Source: Loxodes magnus (lineage: Eukaryota; Ciliophora; Karyorelictea; Loxodida; Loxodidae). Taken from it: 64,000 nucleotides of DNA. The position numbers were made by a program, and so were the translations under genes. The stretch covers positions 1 to 64,000 of the forward strand of contig CAMPDV010000214.1 in assembly GCA_946699065.1 (NCBI GenBank), given 5' to 3'. The notes under the pieces are model-generated. The model did no database searches, was not told the DNA's origin, and worked only from the letters and a program-made list of their open reading frames with translations. Shown piece after piece: positions 24,561 to 34,480 of this stretch (the first letter of the stretch is position 1; each line of letters begins with the position of its first letter).

Positions 24561-25367
24561 GAAAAATATCCAATTATTTGCTCGTAACAAGAAGAGCTAA
24601 CTTAGAAACTTAAGAAGAAAAGGGGCGAAAAGAATGGAGAAATACAAATAGAAACAAGAGTAATCAAGTTCTTTGATAGAAGCTAAAGTTATGATTGGAC
24701 TTGTAGAGATAAGAGAACCTAATAATAAAATTGACAAAAGTTCTAAAATAAGACAGACTAAATGTAAATAATAATCCAAAAATATGAAACGATTTTCAAT
24801 TAAGGGAAAAAATCAGAGAATTAATGAAAAATATTAAAGACTAAAATAATGAATTATTAATACTACGTCGTCAGTTAATCTAAAATAACTTAATAATAAA
24901 TAATAACTTTATAAGCAATCACAATCGATAGTTATTCAATAATAAAGCACGATTATATAAAAAGATTAAACTAACTTAATAAATTAAGAAATGAAACAAT
25001 AAGAAAAAACTAGCATAAATATACAAAAGAGAGAAGAGAAATTAAAAAAATTTTGAAAAATATAACAAAAAAATAAGAATAAAAATGCTTGAAATGCAAG
25101 GCAAACAACCATATACTGCGACAATGCTAAGATTTGAAAAAACTACAGAAAAGTGAACAATAAAGAACATGAAAGATGTTAATTTACTGTAAATAACTGA
25201 AACTGGAGTATACAATTAGAAAATGTATGCAAGAAGTGTAGAAAATTATTAGCGATATCCTACCAATTAAAAAAAGGTATTTTCATCAATGTAAATAAAA
25301 TGGACGTAGGTACCTGGTCGAAAGTCCAGGGAAAAAAATTTTAAAAATTTTAGATTATTATTATTAT
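24561..25367 (+). mobile_element. Zinc-knuckle ORF element (decayed), ATT tail
   Basis: Aligns with the 33.5-kb element along its length. The shared coiled-coil block EKIRELM...NNELLILRRQLIQNN lies near 24810-24900, a perfect CCHC knuckle (KCLKCKANNHILRQC, C-x2-C-x4-H-x4-C) near 25093, and the block ITETGVY near 25195. It ends in (ATT)n at 25354-25367. The start codon is lost and there are several frameshifts. No RT or endonuclease is encoded. The left boundary is set by homology only; no TSD was found. Confidence 0.65.
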
Positions 25368-25634
25368 AAATATTTAATATTACAACTTTTTTATCATTAA
25401 AGAACTTAAAAGATAAATAATTATAAGAAAATAAATGTTTTCTTTAAGAGGTAAAGATATAATATAAATATCTATTTAATTAAATGTTTTATTTTATAAA
25501 AATATATTATTTACGATTTATTAGGTTTTTATTGTTTTAACTAAAACTGATTCATTTATTCAATTTCCATCCTTATTGTTGTAAATATACATTATCATTT
25601 ATTATTCAAAATTAAATTAATATACTTAAGGAAA
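25368..25634. other. Non-genic AT-rich DNA
   Basis: Nothing recognised. Confidence 0.5.
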
Positions 25635-25815
25635 TTGGCTTTTGTTAGTGAAACTTGGCTAATCCAATTCCTCTCCATGTCTGGATATTTCTTTAAAATA
25701 AAACATATAAGTCTCATCTAAATTACCTCCAGAACTTCAGTCTAAACATGCTTTTAGATCTTAAATTTACATAGCAATACTCAAGCATTTTTTTAAGGAA
25801 ATTAATGTTTATAAA
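25635..25815 (-). pseudogene. Third kelch-gene remnant
   Basis: On the minus strand the blocks LKACLDWSSGGNLDETYMF and EISRHGEELDQP correspond to the last kelch blade of the two complete copies. The Trp codon is again TGA. Only this C-terminal portion is recognisable, so it is a fragment. Confidence 0.6.
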
Positions 25816-26275
25816 GCTCACTTATAAGGAACTAAATAATTTGGTATAAAAATGGATTGATTCTTTTATAATTAAAAGATTAAACCTAATCTAAAGGAAA
25901 AATTAAGCACCTTTATTATGAACTACTAAAAGAGATATAGCAGCTATTCTGAAATTTACATTGAATTAAAAAAAATAAAATAAGCATGATTTAATTAAAG
26001 AAAATTTAAAAGCAAAAATAAGTATAAGATTAAACTTAAATTAAATTTGTATAATAAAAAATAAATAAATAGATTCAATTTAGAAATAAAACTTAAAGTA
26101 TAATATAAAATAAAAGATAATCAAGAAACAAAATAAGTAAATGGAATGAAAAATCCATTTAAAAAATAAAAATTAATAAAAAATATATAATAATAAAAAT
26201 AATAAGTTTTTAACGTGATGTCTACCTATATTTAATATATAATGGCTAATTAATAATATGTTAATAATAATTTCC
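25816..26275. other. Non-genic AT-rich DNA
   Basis: Lysine-rich short frames only; nothing recognised. Confidence 0.5.
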
Positions 26276-27010
26276 GTATTCATAATTTTCTTCTACTTGA
26301 TCAATTTCTCCAATTGCAAACCTATTTGTTGCGACTTAACTCTTCTTTATGATTGGAACCTTGTTCTAGTCTCAGTCTTTACCGAAAATAAGTTTTGTTC
26401 TTCTCTTTTAAGCATTAGCAATATCTTCTAAACGTAGATCTCCAAAGTATAGCTTTTCCTATATTTTCTCTATTTACAGTTTAGTGCAGTTTGGCCATGC
26501 TTTCCCACATTTTCTTATTTCTAGTTTTTATTTTTTCTAGAATTATCTGCAGTTTCTATATATATCCTATCTTATAGCAGTAGAAGCATCTTTTTTTGTG
26601 TTTATTCGAATTTTTACCTATTTTTCAACATTTTTATCATTTAAAAATTATGTCCGATTCGAAAAAATCTTAGAATTCTGTTATTCTATTACCTAAGGGT
26701 CATTGTGAAGGAAAAGAAGTTATTTAAAATTGTTTTGCTTATTAGCCTCTTTTATTTTTAACATAGTTTTTTCCAATTCTTCGTTATCTGACATTTTTGA
26801 GGCCTTGGTACTTATTTCCGTTTTTACTATTTGGTTTTCATATATAGTGATTGTATAAAAGGAAATTAGAGAATTGATTCTTTAATTTAAGTCTTGAATG
26901 GCTGTTGCAATTTTCTGTTTCAAGGAAGTAAATTTCAATGAGAGAGTTTAATTAATCGATATCATTTTAGTTCTTAGCAGATTGTTTCTAGAGAGTCATT
27001 TTTCAATCTT
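26276..27010 (-). mobile_element. Decayed zinc-knuckle ORF fragment
   Basis: The minus-strand translation shows a coiled-coil-like block (TLSLKFTSLKQKIATAIQDL, KMSDNEELEKTMLKIKEANK) and then a damaged knuckle RCFYCYKIGY near 26571-26592, where His is Tyr and the last Cys is lost. The arrangement (coiled coil, then CxxC) is that of the 33.5, 54.2 and 61.0 kb elements. Neither end is defined. Confidence 0.45.
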
Positions 27011-27274
27011 ATCATAATAAATAAAAATAATTATTAAAAGATATAAAAAATTGATATTTGTGAGAATAATGTTTGAATATTATGAGTCTTAAGCTTCAAT
27101 AAAACTTGTTATTAGTAATTTATATAATTTTTTAAATAATAAAATATTTCCAAATTAAAAAATTAAATTAATAATTATGATATTTTTCTTTAAATTAAAT
27201 TAAGCTAAATTTGTCTTTCGGCTAGAAAATTGAAAAATTTTCTACATTTATAAGATTCTCCTTTTTCTAATAGT

Positions 27275-27799
27275 TCATAAGCTTCCATCTGATGATTTTG
27301 ATTTCTCTTTCAGATCTTGCCATTGCTCGATGGAAAGAAAATCATCACTTTGTTTCAGATCAATCTCCAGATTGTTCTTCTTATTTATCTTTCTATGGAT
27401 ATTTCTGTCATAGGAATATTGACTTTTGCAAATGCTACATAGCTTTCTAATTTCTTTTGGTTTTAGTATTTTTAGTTCTTTTGCTCTTTTCTTTTCTCTA
27501 TTTCCATAGAACACAACCACTCTATTAGGATTCTTATCGGATTTATTCAGCTTTCCCTCATTTTCTGTATTAATTTAATCTTGCCTCATCCAGTTCTTTT
27601 CGTCTTGGTATTGCAAAATCAAAATATCGTTTTCCGTTGGTAGGAATTTAATTTATATCTCTAAATTATTTTATATTAATTAAATATCTTCTTAAAATAT
27701 TTTTGAAAACTATCCAATTTATGTATCTTTTTAAAAGCTTTAAAGCAAAAATTTTTAATTTATATTCATTTATGTCATTTTTAAAATCATTCAATTCAT
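27275..27799 (-). CDS. Hypothetical 174-aa protein with CxxC
   Basis: In-frame from ATG 27799 to TGA 27275-27277 with TAA/TAG as Gln. Other in-frame ATGs lie at 27790 and slightly downstream, so the start is uncertain. The second half has even composition: DILILQYQDEKNWMRQDQ, then NPNRVVVFYGNREKKRAKEL, then a CSICKS pair, ending QWQDLKEKSKSSDGSL. The lone CxxC could be half of a zinc site. I do not recognise the family. Its position next to zinc-knuckle elements leaves open that it derives from one. Confidence 0.45.
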
Positions 27800-27904
27800 C
27801 TTATTAGACAAAAACAAAAATCTAATCAAACAAGAGTTGTAGAACAATTTCAAGTAAAATTTAAATTAAACGAAAATAATAGTAAATTAAGTCTAATATT
27901 AAAA

Positions 27905-28160
27905 ACTTGAAAGAGAGCGGATACATGTACAAGAAGAAGATGGGACTATAATAAAAAATGGATAGGAATGTAGGATGGAAAACCTACTAAAAATCCGCTG
28001 GTATGAACGAATCAGTAAGCGAGATAAAGAGAGAAATCTGTATAAACTTTTAAATTTTAAATTTTATCCTCTGGAGCAATCTGGAGATCGTCGGGAAAGA
28101 GATTGAAAGATCTCCAAGAACACCTAACATTTATTTCATTATTTCAATTATTATTTTGAA
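27905..28160 (+). mobile_element. 3' fragment of a zinc-knuckle element
   Basis: A GC-richer patch in AT-rich surroundings. Its translation EDGTIIKNG and the nucleotide stretch around GGATGGAAAACCTACTAAAA resemble the region after the knuckle in the 61.0-kb element (PDGSIYKIKME, GGAGGGAAAACCTGGAAAAA). The tail region AACACCTAACATTTATTTC is also shared with the 30.5-kb copy. It ends in a short ATT-rich stretch. Confidence 0.4.
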
Positions 28161-28765
28161 CTTAATTTATGACAAACCAATTAAAGGCGACGTTATGTTG
28201 ATTTATTTATGTCATAATTGCATTAAAAAACTTTCAGAGCAAGTCAAATATTGCTAATAGGATTTGGTACTTATATAGATATAAAATTTATACATTAAAA
28301 AAATTGTTACATTCCATTATTTTCCAAAAAAAGCTATTTCATTTCAAAATATAAGAAACTTCTTTATTTTTAAACAACTAAAATAATTCTAATTTTCTTT
28401 AATTATCAGATTACTTCATATAAAAGCAAAATATCCACTCTTTATAACTAAAGATTCATTAGCAATATTCTAAATTATACTAATAGAAATCAAATTTATT
28501 ACTTTTTATTTTATCAAATTATTTAATGTCATACTCTAATATAAACAACAAAATCAACTACTAGCATTTCTTAAGTCTAATTAAACATACATCAAACAGT
28601 AAATCATCAGTTAAAAATACCTGCATCCTTTTTAATTTCAATATTTAAACTCTTTTCTATTGAGAATTTAAATAATTTTGCTAATAATAGTTTAAAGTTT
28701 AATGAAAATAAGTATCTAATTATTAATAACTAGAATCTTCTTTAATTTTATTATATAGAATATAA
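28161..28765. other. Non-genic AT-rich DNA
   Basis: Nothing recognised. Confidence 0.5.
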
Positions 28766-29085
28766 ATAAATGGGGAGAGCATTCCTCCAACTGAAACTGA
28801 CTTAAACTCTGGTACCAGGAAGTACCCCATAGGTGAAGAACCAGCCAAGAGAAGAGAAGAGAAGACAAGATCGAAGAGGTATCAAGTAGCATTAATGAAA
28901 AAAATGCCAGATACTAAGGTCTCTTAGGGTAACATTCCGATCACGGCCTTATAGAAGACAAAACTCACAAGGGGAATGCTAGCACTGTGGAAGACTTCAA
29001 CAAGGAATTTTTAACTTTAAAAATCTTTATTAAAGAGCTACGCACCATTGAGGTGCTACGCGCTCTATAATCTCATTTATTTATT
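28766..29085 (+). mobile_element. GC-rich short retroelement (3' end of the zinc-knuckle family)
   Basis: About 300 bases of near-balanced base composition in very AT-rich DNA. It starts with ATAAATGGGG. It ends with CAAGGAATTTTTAACTTTAA, nearly identical to the 3' end of the 33.5-kb element, followed by a GCTACGC-containing hairpin at 29036-29070. A partial repeat (TAGAATATnAATA) on both sides may be a worn TSD. Confidence 0.4.
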
Positions 29086-29157
29086 AGAATATTAATATAA
29101 GTAGATTTATTTATTTTTGTTTTATTAACTTTTATTCCATTTTTCGGTATGGTAAAT

Positions 29158-29480
29158 ATGGATGAATCCAACAGATGCAGCTCTTGCTTAGATCCCTTCG
29201 AAACTTAAATAAGAATTCTCGTAACTCTTCCTGATAGACATCGAGTATGCAAAATTCGTGTTCTTGAATAGTACTTAAAAGACGGTTCTAACAAGTGCCA
29301 AAAAAAGAGGGCAAAAAGTTTCGTTAATTGATTCAAAAGGATTATATAACTAAAAGTTTAATCGGATGAAAAGGAAAAGAGTACAATAAACTTCATATTG
29401 AAGAAACTAAAAATGAGATGTCTTTATAAATAATACCAGAACTATTAAAAGTTTAGATTTTAACTGAAAAAATAAGAAAT
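29158..29480 (+). pseudogene. Degenerate RING-finger fragment
   Basis: From ATG 29158 the frame reads MDESNRCSSCLDPFE, then RILVTLPDRHRVCK, then DGSNKCQKKR. Spacing matches a C3HC4 RING of the type CxxC...LPCGHxVCxxC...NKCPxCR. The third, sixth and eighth zinc ligands are replaced (D, R, K), so it cannot bind two zinc ions normally. It runs up to the 3' end of a minus-strand RT fragment near 29490. Probably a relic of a ubiquitin-ligase-like gene. Confidence 0.45.
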
Positions 29481-29489
29481 AAACTTTTT

Positions 29490-30480
29490 AGTAGAGCTAG
29501 AACTCCATTGTTGTATTACAATATTCTAGTGTTCATTCCATCTATAATAAATGAAGAATTTAGGTTTTTGTAAAACGATTCTAAGGCTTTTGTTAGTCCA
29601 AGTGGCAGTTTATCTCTCTTAAGTTAATCAAGCAGAAGTCTTCTTTCTATTGAGTCAAACATATTTTCAACATCTATCAGTTTTGCCATCAATTTAGTTT
29701 TACCTTTTGTATGCTTCCGATAATTATCAATTATCTATGAATCACCCAATTCTATTGAGTAGTTTATCTGTTTTTATAAATCCCCTTTAGAAAGGTAAAT
29801 CAAATTTCTCTAATAAATCAGATTGTATAGTCTTTTTGTAAAAGCTTTATCATATAGTTTTAGAATAGTATTAATAAGAGAAATAGATCTTCAGTTTTTC
29901 CAATCATCTTTATTTCCTTTTTTAAATATTGGAATTATCACCGATGTATTTAATTCCTAAGGGATTCTTCCAAGTCTTAGCATATTATTCAGAAAAGAAT
30001 GAAGAATTATTAATAAATATTATCCACCATATTTCAGAAGTTCACCTTTTATTCCATCTGGACCAGCTGCTTTTCCATTCGGAATTTCTTTTATAATTTC
30101 TTATATTTCTTGTATGGTTAAAAGATCAAATCCTTACAAATACGAGAGTTAATAATCTTTAATTTCTTAAATATTATCGTATATTTTATCTATTTTTTAA
30201 TTACTAAGATTTATCTATTCTTGAGTTAGATTAGAATGCTTGTTAAAAACATAATTTTCCAATGATTCAATTAATTTATTTTTGATTTCTTTAAATTAAA
30301 ATTCATATTATTTCTCTTCATAGGATTTAGAATTTTCTTAGTTTGTGTAAAAATTTCATTAGCATCTTCGCTTAGAAGTAGAAATTTATTTTTTGCTTTA
30401 TTTTGTTTTAATTTTCACATATTATACTTGAAGTCTTTCCAAAGTCATTTTGCTGTCTTAAGAAGATTAGTTACTTATTA
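29490..30480 (-). mobile_element. RT fragment of a non-LTR element
   Basis: The minus-strand translation contains NGKAAGPDGIKGELLKYGG, RIPQELNTSVIIPIFKKG, NKDDWKNWRSISLINTILKL, KLIDVENMFDSIERRLLL and ALESFYKNLNSSFIIDGMN. These are RT motifs 1-3 of the same family as the 12.6-14.8 kb copy. At KDDWKNW the first Trp is TGG (29900-29902) and the second TGA (29891-29893). It breaks off before the GVxQG and WADD motifs. The N-terminal part before GKAAGPDG is frameshifted. Confidence 0.75.
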
Positions 30481-30489
30481 GTTTATAAA

Positions 30490-31397
30490 TAAAAATACAA
30501 AATTAAATGTTTGGCGTTCTTGATGGTATTTCAACCTCTTTCTCGCCAACCTCTAGATTGCTCAAGAGGCTAAATATAAAAGTCTGAAAATCTCTAGAAC
30601 TCTTCTCCTTGTCGTGCATATTTTCCTTGAATTATTCTTTTGCCTAGATGTTAGATATATTTTTTCTTTTAAATTTCCCCAAATTTGTTACTATATAATC
30701 TTTCTCTTGATAGTTTTAGTTGTTATTGTCTCTTCTTTTGGTTCTCCAATTACTTTTATTAGTTTCTGTATTCTTATTTGAAGTTGAGAAATTTCTGACA
30801 CTTTTCCACAGATGCTTTTGAGAGTTACAATAATAGCATCTTTTTGATTCTCGTTTAGGTTGAAATCTTGAGTTATTTTCACCTTAAATTATCCTTGGAT
30901 CATTCCTTTATTAATTCAGTTCCATTTAACGCTGCAATTTATAGTGATTTTCTTCTATTTTTTCTACCCCGTTGATCAGTACTTTCTGCTTTTATTGCTA
31001 GTTTTGAGATTAACTGGTCTAGTCTTGTGAAATATTTCAAAATGTGTTAAAGTCTCTTTCTTAGATAATGAATCTCAATTCTATTTCCTCTACATGTTCA
31101 AATTTTTTAATTAACTTCTTATTGCCTTTCTTCAACTTTTTGACCTTTTCCTGGAAGTCTAGCACCATTTTAATCAGCTAATCATAGTTTATTTACTATT
31201 ATGTGATGAGATTCGAGACTTCCTAGAGCATTATATTTTTAGCCTATTTGCTAGGCTTTTCTTTAGAGGTGGGAGATTCATCCTGATGGGTGACCTTTTT
31301 GGTACCCTTTTTCTGGTCCTAGCTTTTCTAGGATGTCGTTAACTCTTGCTTTTTTGGAGTGTGAAAAATCCTGGTTTGAATCCTAACATTTTTTTCT
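30490..31397 (-). mobile_element. Zinc-knuckle ORF element (decayed)
   Basis: The minus strand starts at an A run and ATG 31389 (MLGFKPGFFT), matching the 61.0-kb element start (MVEGFKSGFYT). Nucleotide similarity between the two is strong around the coiled coil (CCAGGAAAAGGTCAAAAAGT versus CCAGGAAGAGGTCAAGAGAT). The knuckle KRCYYCNSQKHLWK is at about 30806-30846; its last Cys is displaced by a 1-nt shift. The 3' end merges into the 29.5-30.5 kb RT fragment. A possible short TSD (TAATAAGTA) is too weak to assert. Confidence 0.6.
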
Positions 31398-31722
31398 ATA
31401 TACTTATTAATTTATTCTTCCAAATTTAATATGAGCTTCCTTATATTCTTAATTAGCTCTTTTTGCATCTATATATTTCTTTGTAAGATCTCAAGGAAGT
31501 TTTTTATAATTTGATTCTTAAATAAACGATCCTAATGTTTAACCTCTGCTTTATCCTGAATGTTTGTTTTGATATATTCATATTAATCTTCAAGATTATC
31601 TTAATCTGACTCTTTTTCAATATTTATCTTAAATTATGCTTAATATTTTTATTTATTTTATTTAAATAAGAGTATTCATCTCACTGAGATACTAAAAATT
31701 TTGGTATTAAGTACCTTGTGGT

Positions 31723-31977
31723 ATGAAGAACAGTTTAGAATTTTGGTATGAGTTAAGAGAGAACTAAATACTTTATTATTTTTTGTTCTTTTTATTTATT
31801 TTGATAGCGACTTCTTACTTTATATCCTGCTCGCTTGTAATACCAGTATATTATTATTATCCGAGATGTTGGAGACTGTTGCTCTATATTCAATGGATTG
31901 CTGATTTATTAGGGTTGTTCTGGTTAGCAGTTTCTAGTGCTTTAAATTTCTCTTACGATTTATTAAAATTTGTTTGA
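31723..31977 (+). CDS. Small two-helix membrane protein, hypothetical
   Basis: An 84-codon frame from ATG 31723 to TGA 31975-31977. The protein begins MKNSLEFWYELRENQ, then a hydrophobic helix (LYYFLFFLFILIATSYFIS), a short PRCWR turn, and a second helix (IADLLGLFWLAVSSALNF). All Trp codons are TGG; TGA appears only as the stop and one TAG/TAA-type Gln occurs near the start. I do not recognise the family. It may be an exon of a larger gene, but no continuation was found. Confidence 0.4.
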
Positions 31978-32189
31978 ATGATGGATTTATAGCTAATTCC
32001 TATCGTAATATTGAATTTTCCAATTTTAAAATTTCCATATAATTTATTAAATCTTAAGTTCATTACAAAGATCATTAATAACCTTTGTTAATTCTTTACT
32101 TTCTATCTAATAATAATAGTAACAGATAAAAGTATCGATATTTTGAGAATTGGAACATAATTGCATGGCTATGTTTAATGTAATATGCA
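31978..32189. other. Short spacer
   Basis: No feature recognised. Confidence 0.4.
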
Positions 32190-33445
32190 AAATATTTTAA
32201 AATCAAGTTTTTATTTCATTAAGCCTCAATCAAGCTTCTTGTTCAAATTTATCTTGCAAATTTACTGTAATACGCTCTTCTTAAATTTCTTCTTTTCCAT
32301 TTGAATAAATTATTGATTTTTCATTTTTCAACTTAACAGTTCAAATCCCCTCTTCAATAATTCCTTATGAAAGACTTTGACTAATTTATCTACTTTAGAA
32401 AGTTAAGTTCTTGAGAAATTCTAATTGATATAAGTCTAATCATATATAATTAGTTTCTTCTACTCTTTTCCCAAAAATAACTAATGGTTAGAAAATTCCT
32501 AAAATAAATCTCTATAGTAAATAAAATTAAAAATGGGCTCAAATTCTTCAAAATCTTAGTCACATATACAAATTGTACTTGATTAGATATCAATGTGATG
32601 TTAACTGAGTTCATATTAGAAATTATAAGAGTAGGTCTCAGTTTATAGATGGAATTAATCTACTGAGTAAGATATTTATTCAATTTCGTGTATTATACTC
32701 AAGGAAGCACACTTTAGTTATTTTATACTTTATCTATTTCTCTCTTTGCAGTAGGCATAAGTGTGTTCCTTAGGAAACATTCTTAGAAGAACCTGCTTTT
32801 GATTTTATAAGCAAGATACTTATTAAAATTATGAAAGGTACGAGCTTTTTAAACATCAAATTGATACATTTAGATACTTTAATCTAAATATCTCTGATAT
32901 GGTTAATTATATTAAGAACATTTTGATAATAAAAAAGAAATATCAGAGTTTGGACTCTCTTAATTGATTTCGTTTAGCTTAAAGTAAAAGTGCATGAACT
33001 TCGTGCTTCTAATTAGACAAAAAGGAAGTCAATTTAAATAAATAAAGCAAGACTCAAAAAGGAGATTAAGAAGATCTAAAGGCTATTCTTGGTATGAGTT
33101 TTAAGATTTATTAATTTTATTAATCATTTCTTTAAGTCTTGATAAAGTAACCCAAGATATAACATCACCACCAATCTCTGCTTTAGGTAAAATAAAAGTT
33201 CTTTAAAGTGTTTTAAAATTATATTTCGAAATAACTCCATAATTAGATAATATTGCAATAAGTTTAAGAGATTGCTATTCTGAAATCAGAGATTTTAGCT
33301 GCACAGTGGAATTTATAGTTTTCTCTTTCTCCTAACTAATGCCCTAAGTAAGTAATTACTTCTCTTAGTTAAAAGGCTTTCCATTAAAGCTTAATTTTAT
33401 TCAATTTCTACTCTCCTTTTTTTAGGAAATTAATAATTTCACATT

Positions 33446-33459
33446 TTAAACTTTTATAC
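33446..33459. repeat. Target-site duplication, left copy (14 bp)
   Basis: TTAAACTTTTATAC, repeated exactly at 34289-34302. Confidence 0.85.
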
Positions 33460-34288
33460 TAAAAAAAATGGAACAATCTATTCGCCTTTCCAAAAATTTA
33501 ACTAGAAACGTTAAAAGGAAAGCGGCGAAACAATTACTTAAATAACAACAACTAGAAGAGAAATCGAGCTCTTTATCAGAAGGTAAAATTATGATAGGAA
33601 CAGCTCAGAAGAATCCAGGTAAGATTGGAAGAATTTAGAACTCTTTTTATATCTAGACTAAATGAAAAATAAAATTTCTGAGTATCAAGAAATAATTTAC
33701 AACCAAGGAGAAAAAATCAGAGAATTAATGAACTTCATAGATGATCAAAATAATGAATTGTTAATAATTAGACGTCAGTTAATCCAGAATAATTTATTAA
33801 CGGAATAATAATTATACTAATAGTCTCAAACGAACCTTAAACAAAATCAAGACATGATCATTGAAAATGAATTAATTTAAAAAGATGTTGCAGAAAAACA
33901 GAAAAATGAAAATATTGAATAAGATTTAATAAAACTAATAAATCAGTTTGAAAAAAAAAGTATTTTAGAAAAAATCTTTGAAAAGATAAATCAAACAATG
34001 TTGGTATTGCAAGTCAAGATGACATTTATTGAAAAATTGTGGTGGCTGAAAATAAATATAAATAAAAGAACAAATAAGAACGTGAAAGACTCTTAATAGA
34101 CTATGAATTACTGAAACCGGAGTCTATAAAAGAAAAATATTTGCTGGAAACTCGGAAGATTTTTGGTGGTTACCTCCCACGTAAAAAACTTGGTCGTGGT
34201 ATCCATCCACGTTAAAAAAATGGCAGCAAGAAACTGGTTGAGATTCCAGGTATTACAAGAATTTTTAACTTTAAGTTCATTATTATTA
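33460..34288 (+). mobile_element. Zinc-knuckle ORF element nested in the RT relic
   Basis: The element begins TAAAAAAAATGG directly after the TSD and ends in TTAACTTTAAGTTC plus (ATT)n. Its only coding content is an ORF from ATG 33468 (MEQSIRLSKNLTRN) with a coiled coil (RELMNFIDDQNNELLIIRRQ) and a CCHC knuckle CWYCKSRWHLLKNC near 33994. Two frameshifts (about 33660 and 33985) break it. In-frame TGA fits Trp in the knuckle (RWH). No RT or endonuclease is present. Since the 14-bp TSD is perfect, the copy moved as this 0.83-kb unit, not as a truncated longer element. Confidence 0.85.
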
Positions 34289-34302
34289 TTAAACTTTTAT
34301 AC
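34289..34302. repeat. Target-site duplication, right copy (14 bp)
   Basis: Exact repeat of 33446-33459 after the (ATT)n tail. Confidence 0.85.
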
Positions 34303-34480
34303 GTAACTTTGCTCAAGAGAAAACTGAAACTCTGGTTTATAGTAATTTTTGAGCATTTGCTTAAAAACTTGAAAGTTCTATTAAGTTATCCGCAAATCCA
34401 CGAGCTACAAAAGTTGTTGAGCCGATAATAAATCCATTTCCTTTTTTTGATTTCCATCTAAAATAATTAAAAATTTTGGC

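Larger units (their letters stand above)
32190..34480 (-). mobile_element. Old RT-element relic, split by a nested insertion
   Basis: On the minus strand the C-terminal half of an RT is recognisable on both sides of a later insertion (33446-34302). Upstream is ARGFADNLIELS (the WADD box, with Asp to Asn). Downstream are LPKAEIGGDVISW, YLNWLPF (Trp = TGA at 33029-33031), the damaged CICDQDFEEFEP motif, and LIIYDQTYINQNFSR near the end. Many frameshifts make it older than the 12.6-14.8 kb copy. The catalytic FADD-to-FADN change would inactivate it. Confidence 0.7.
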
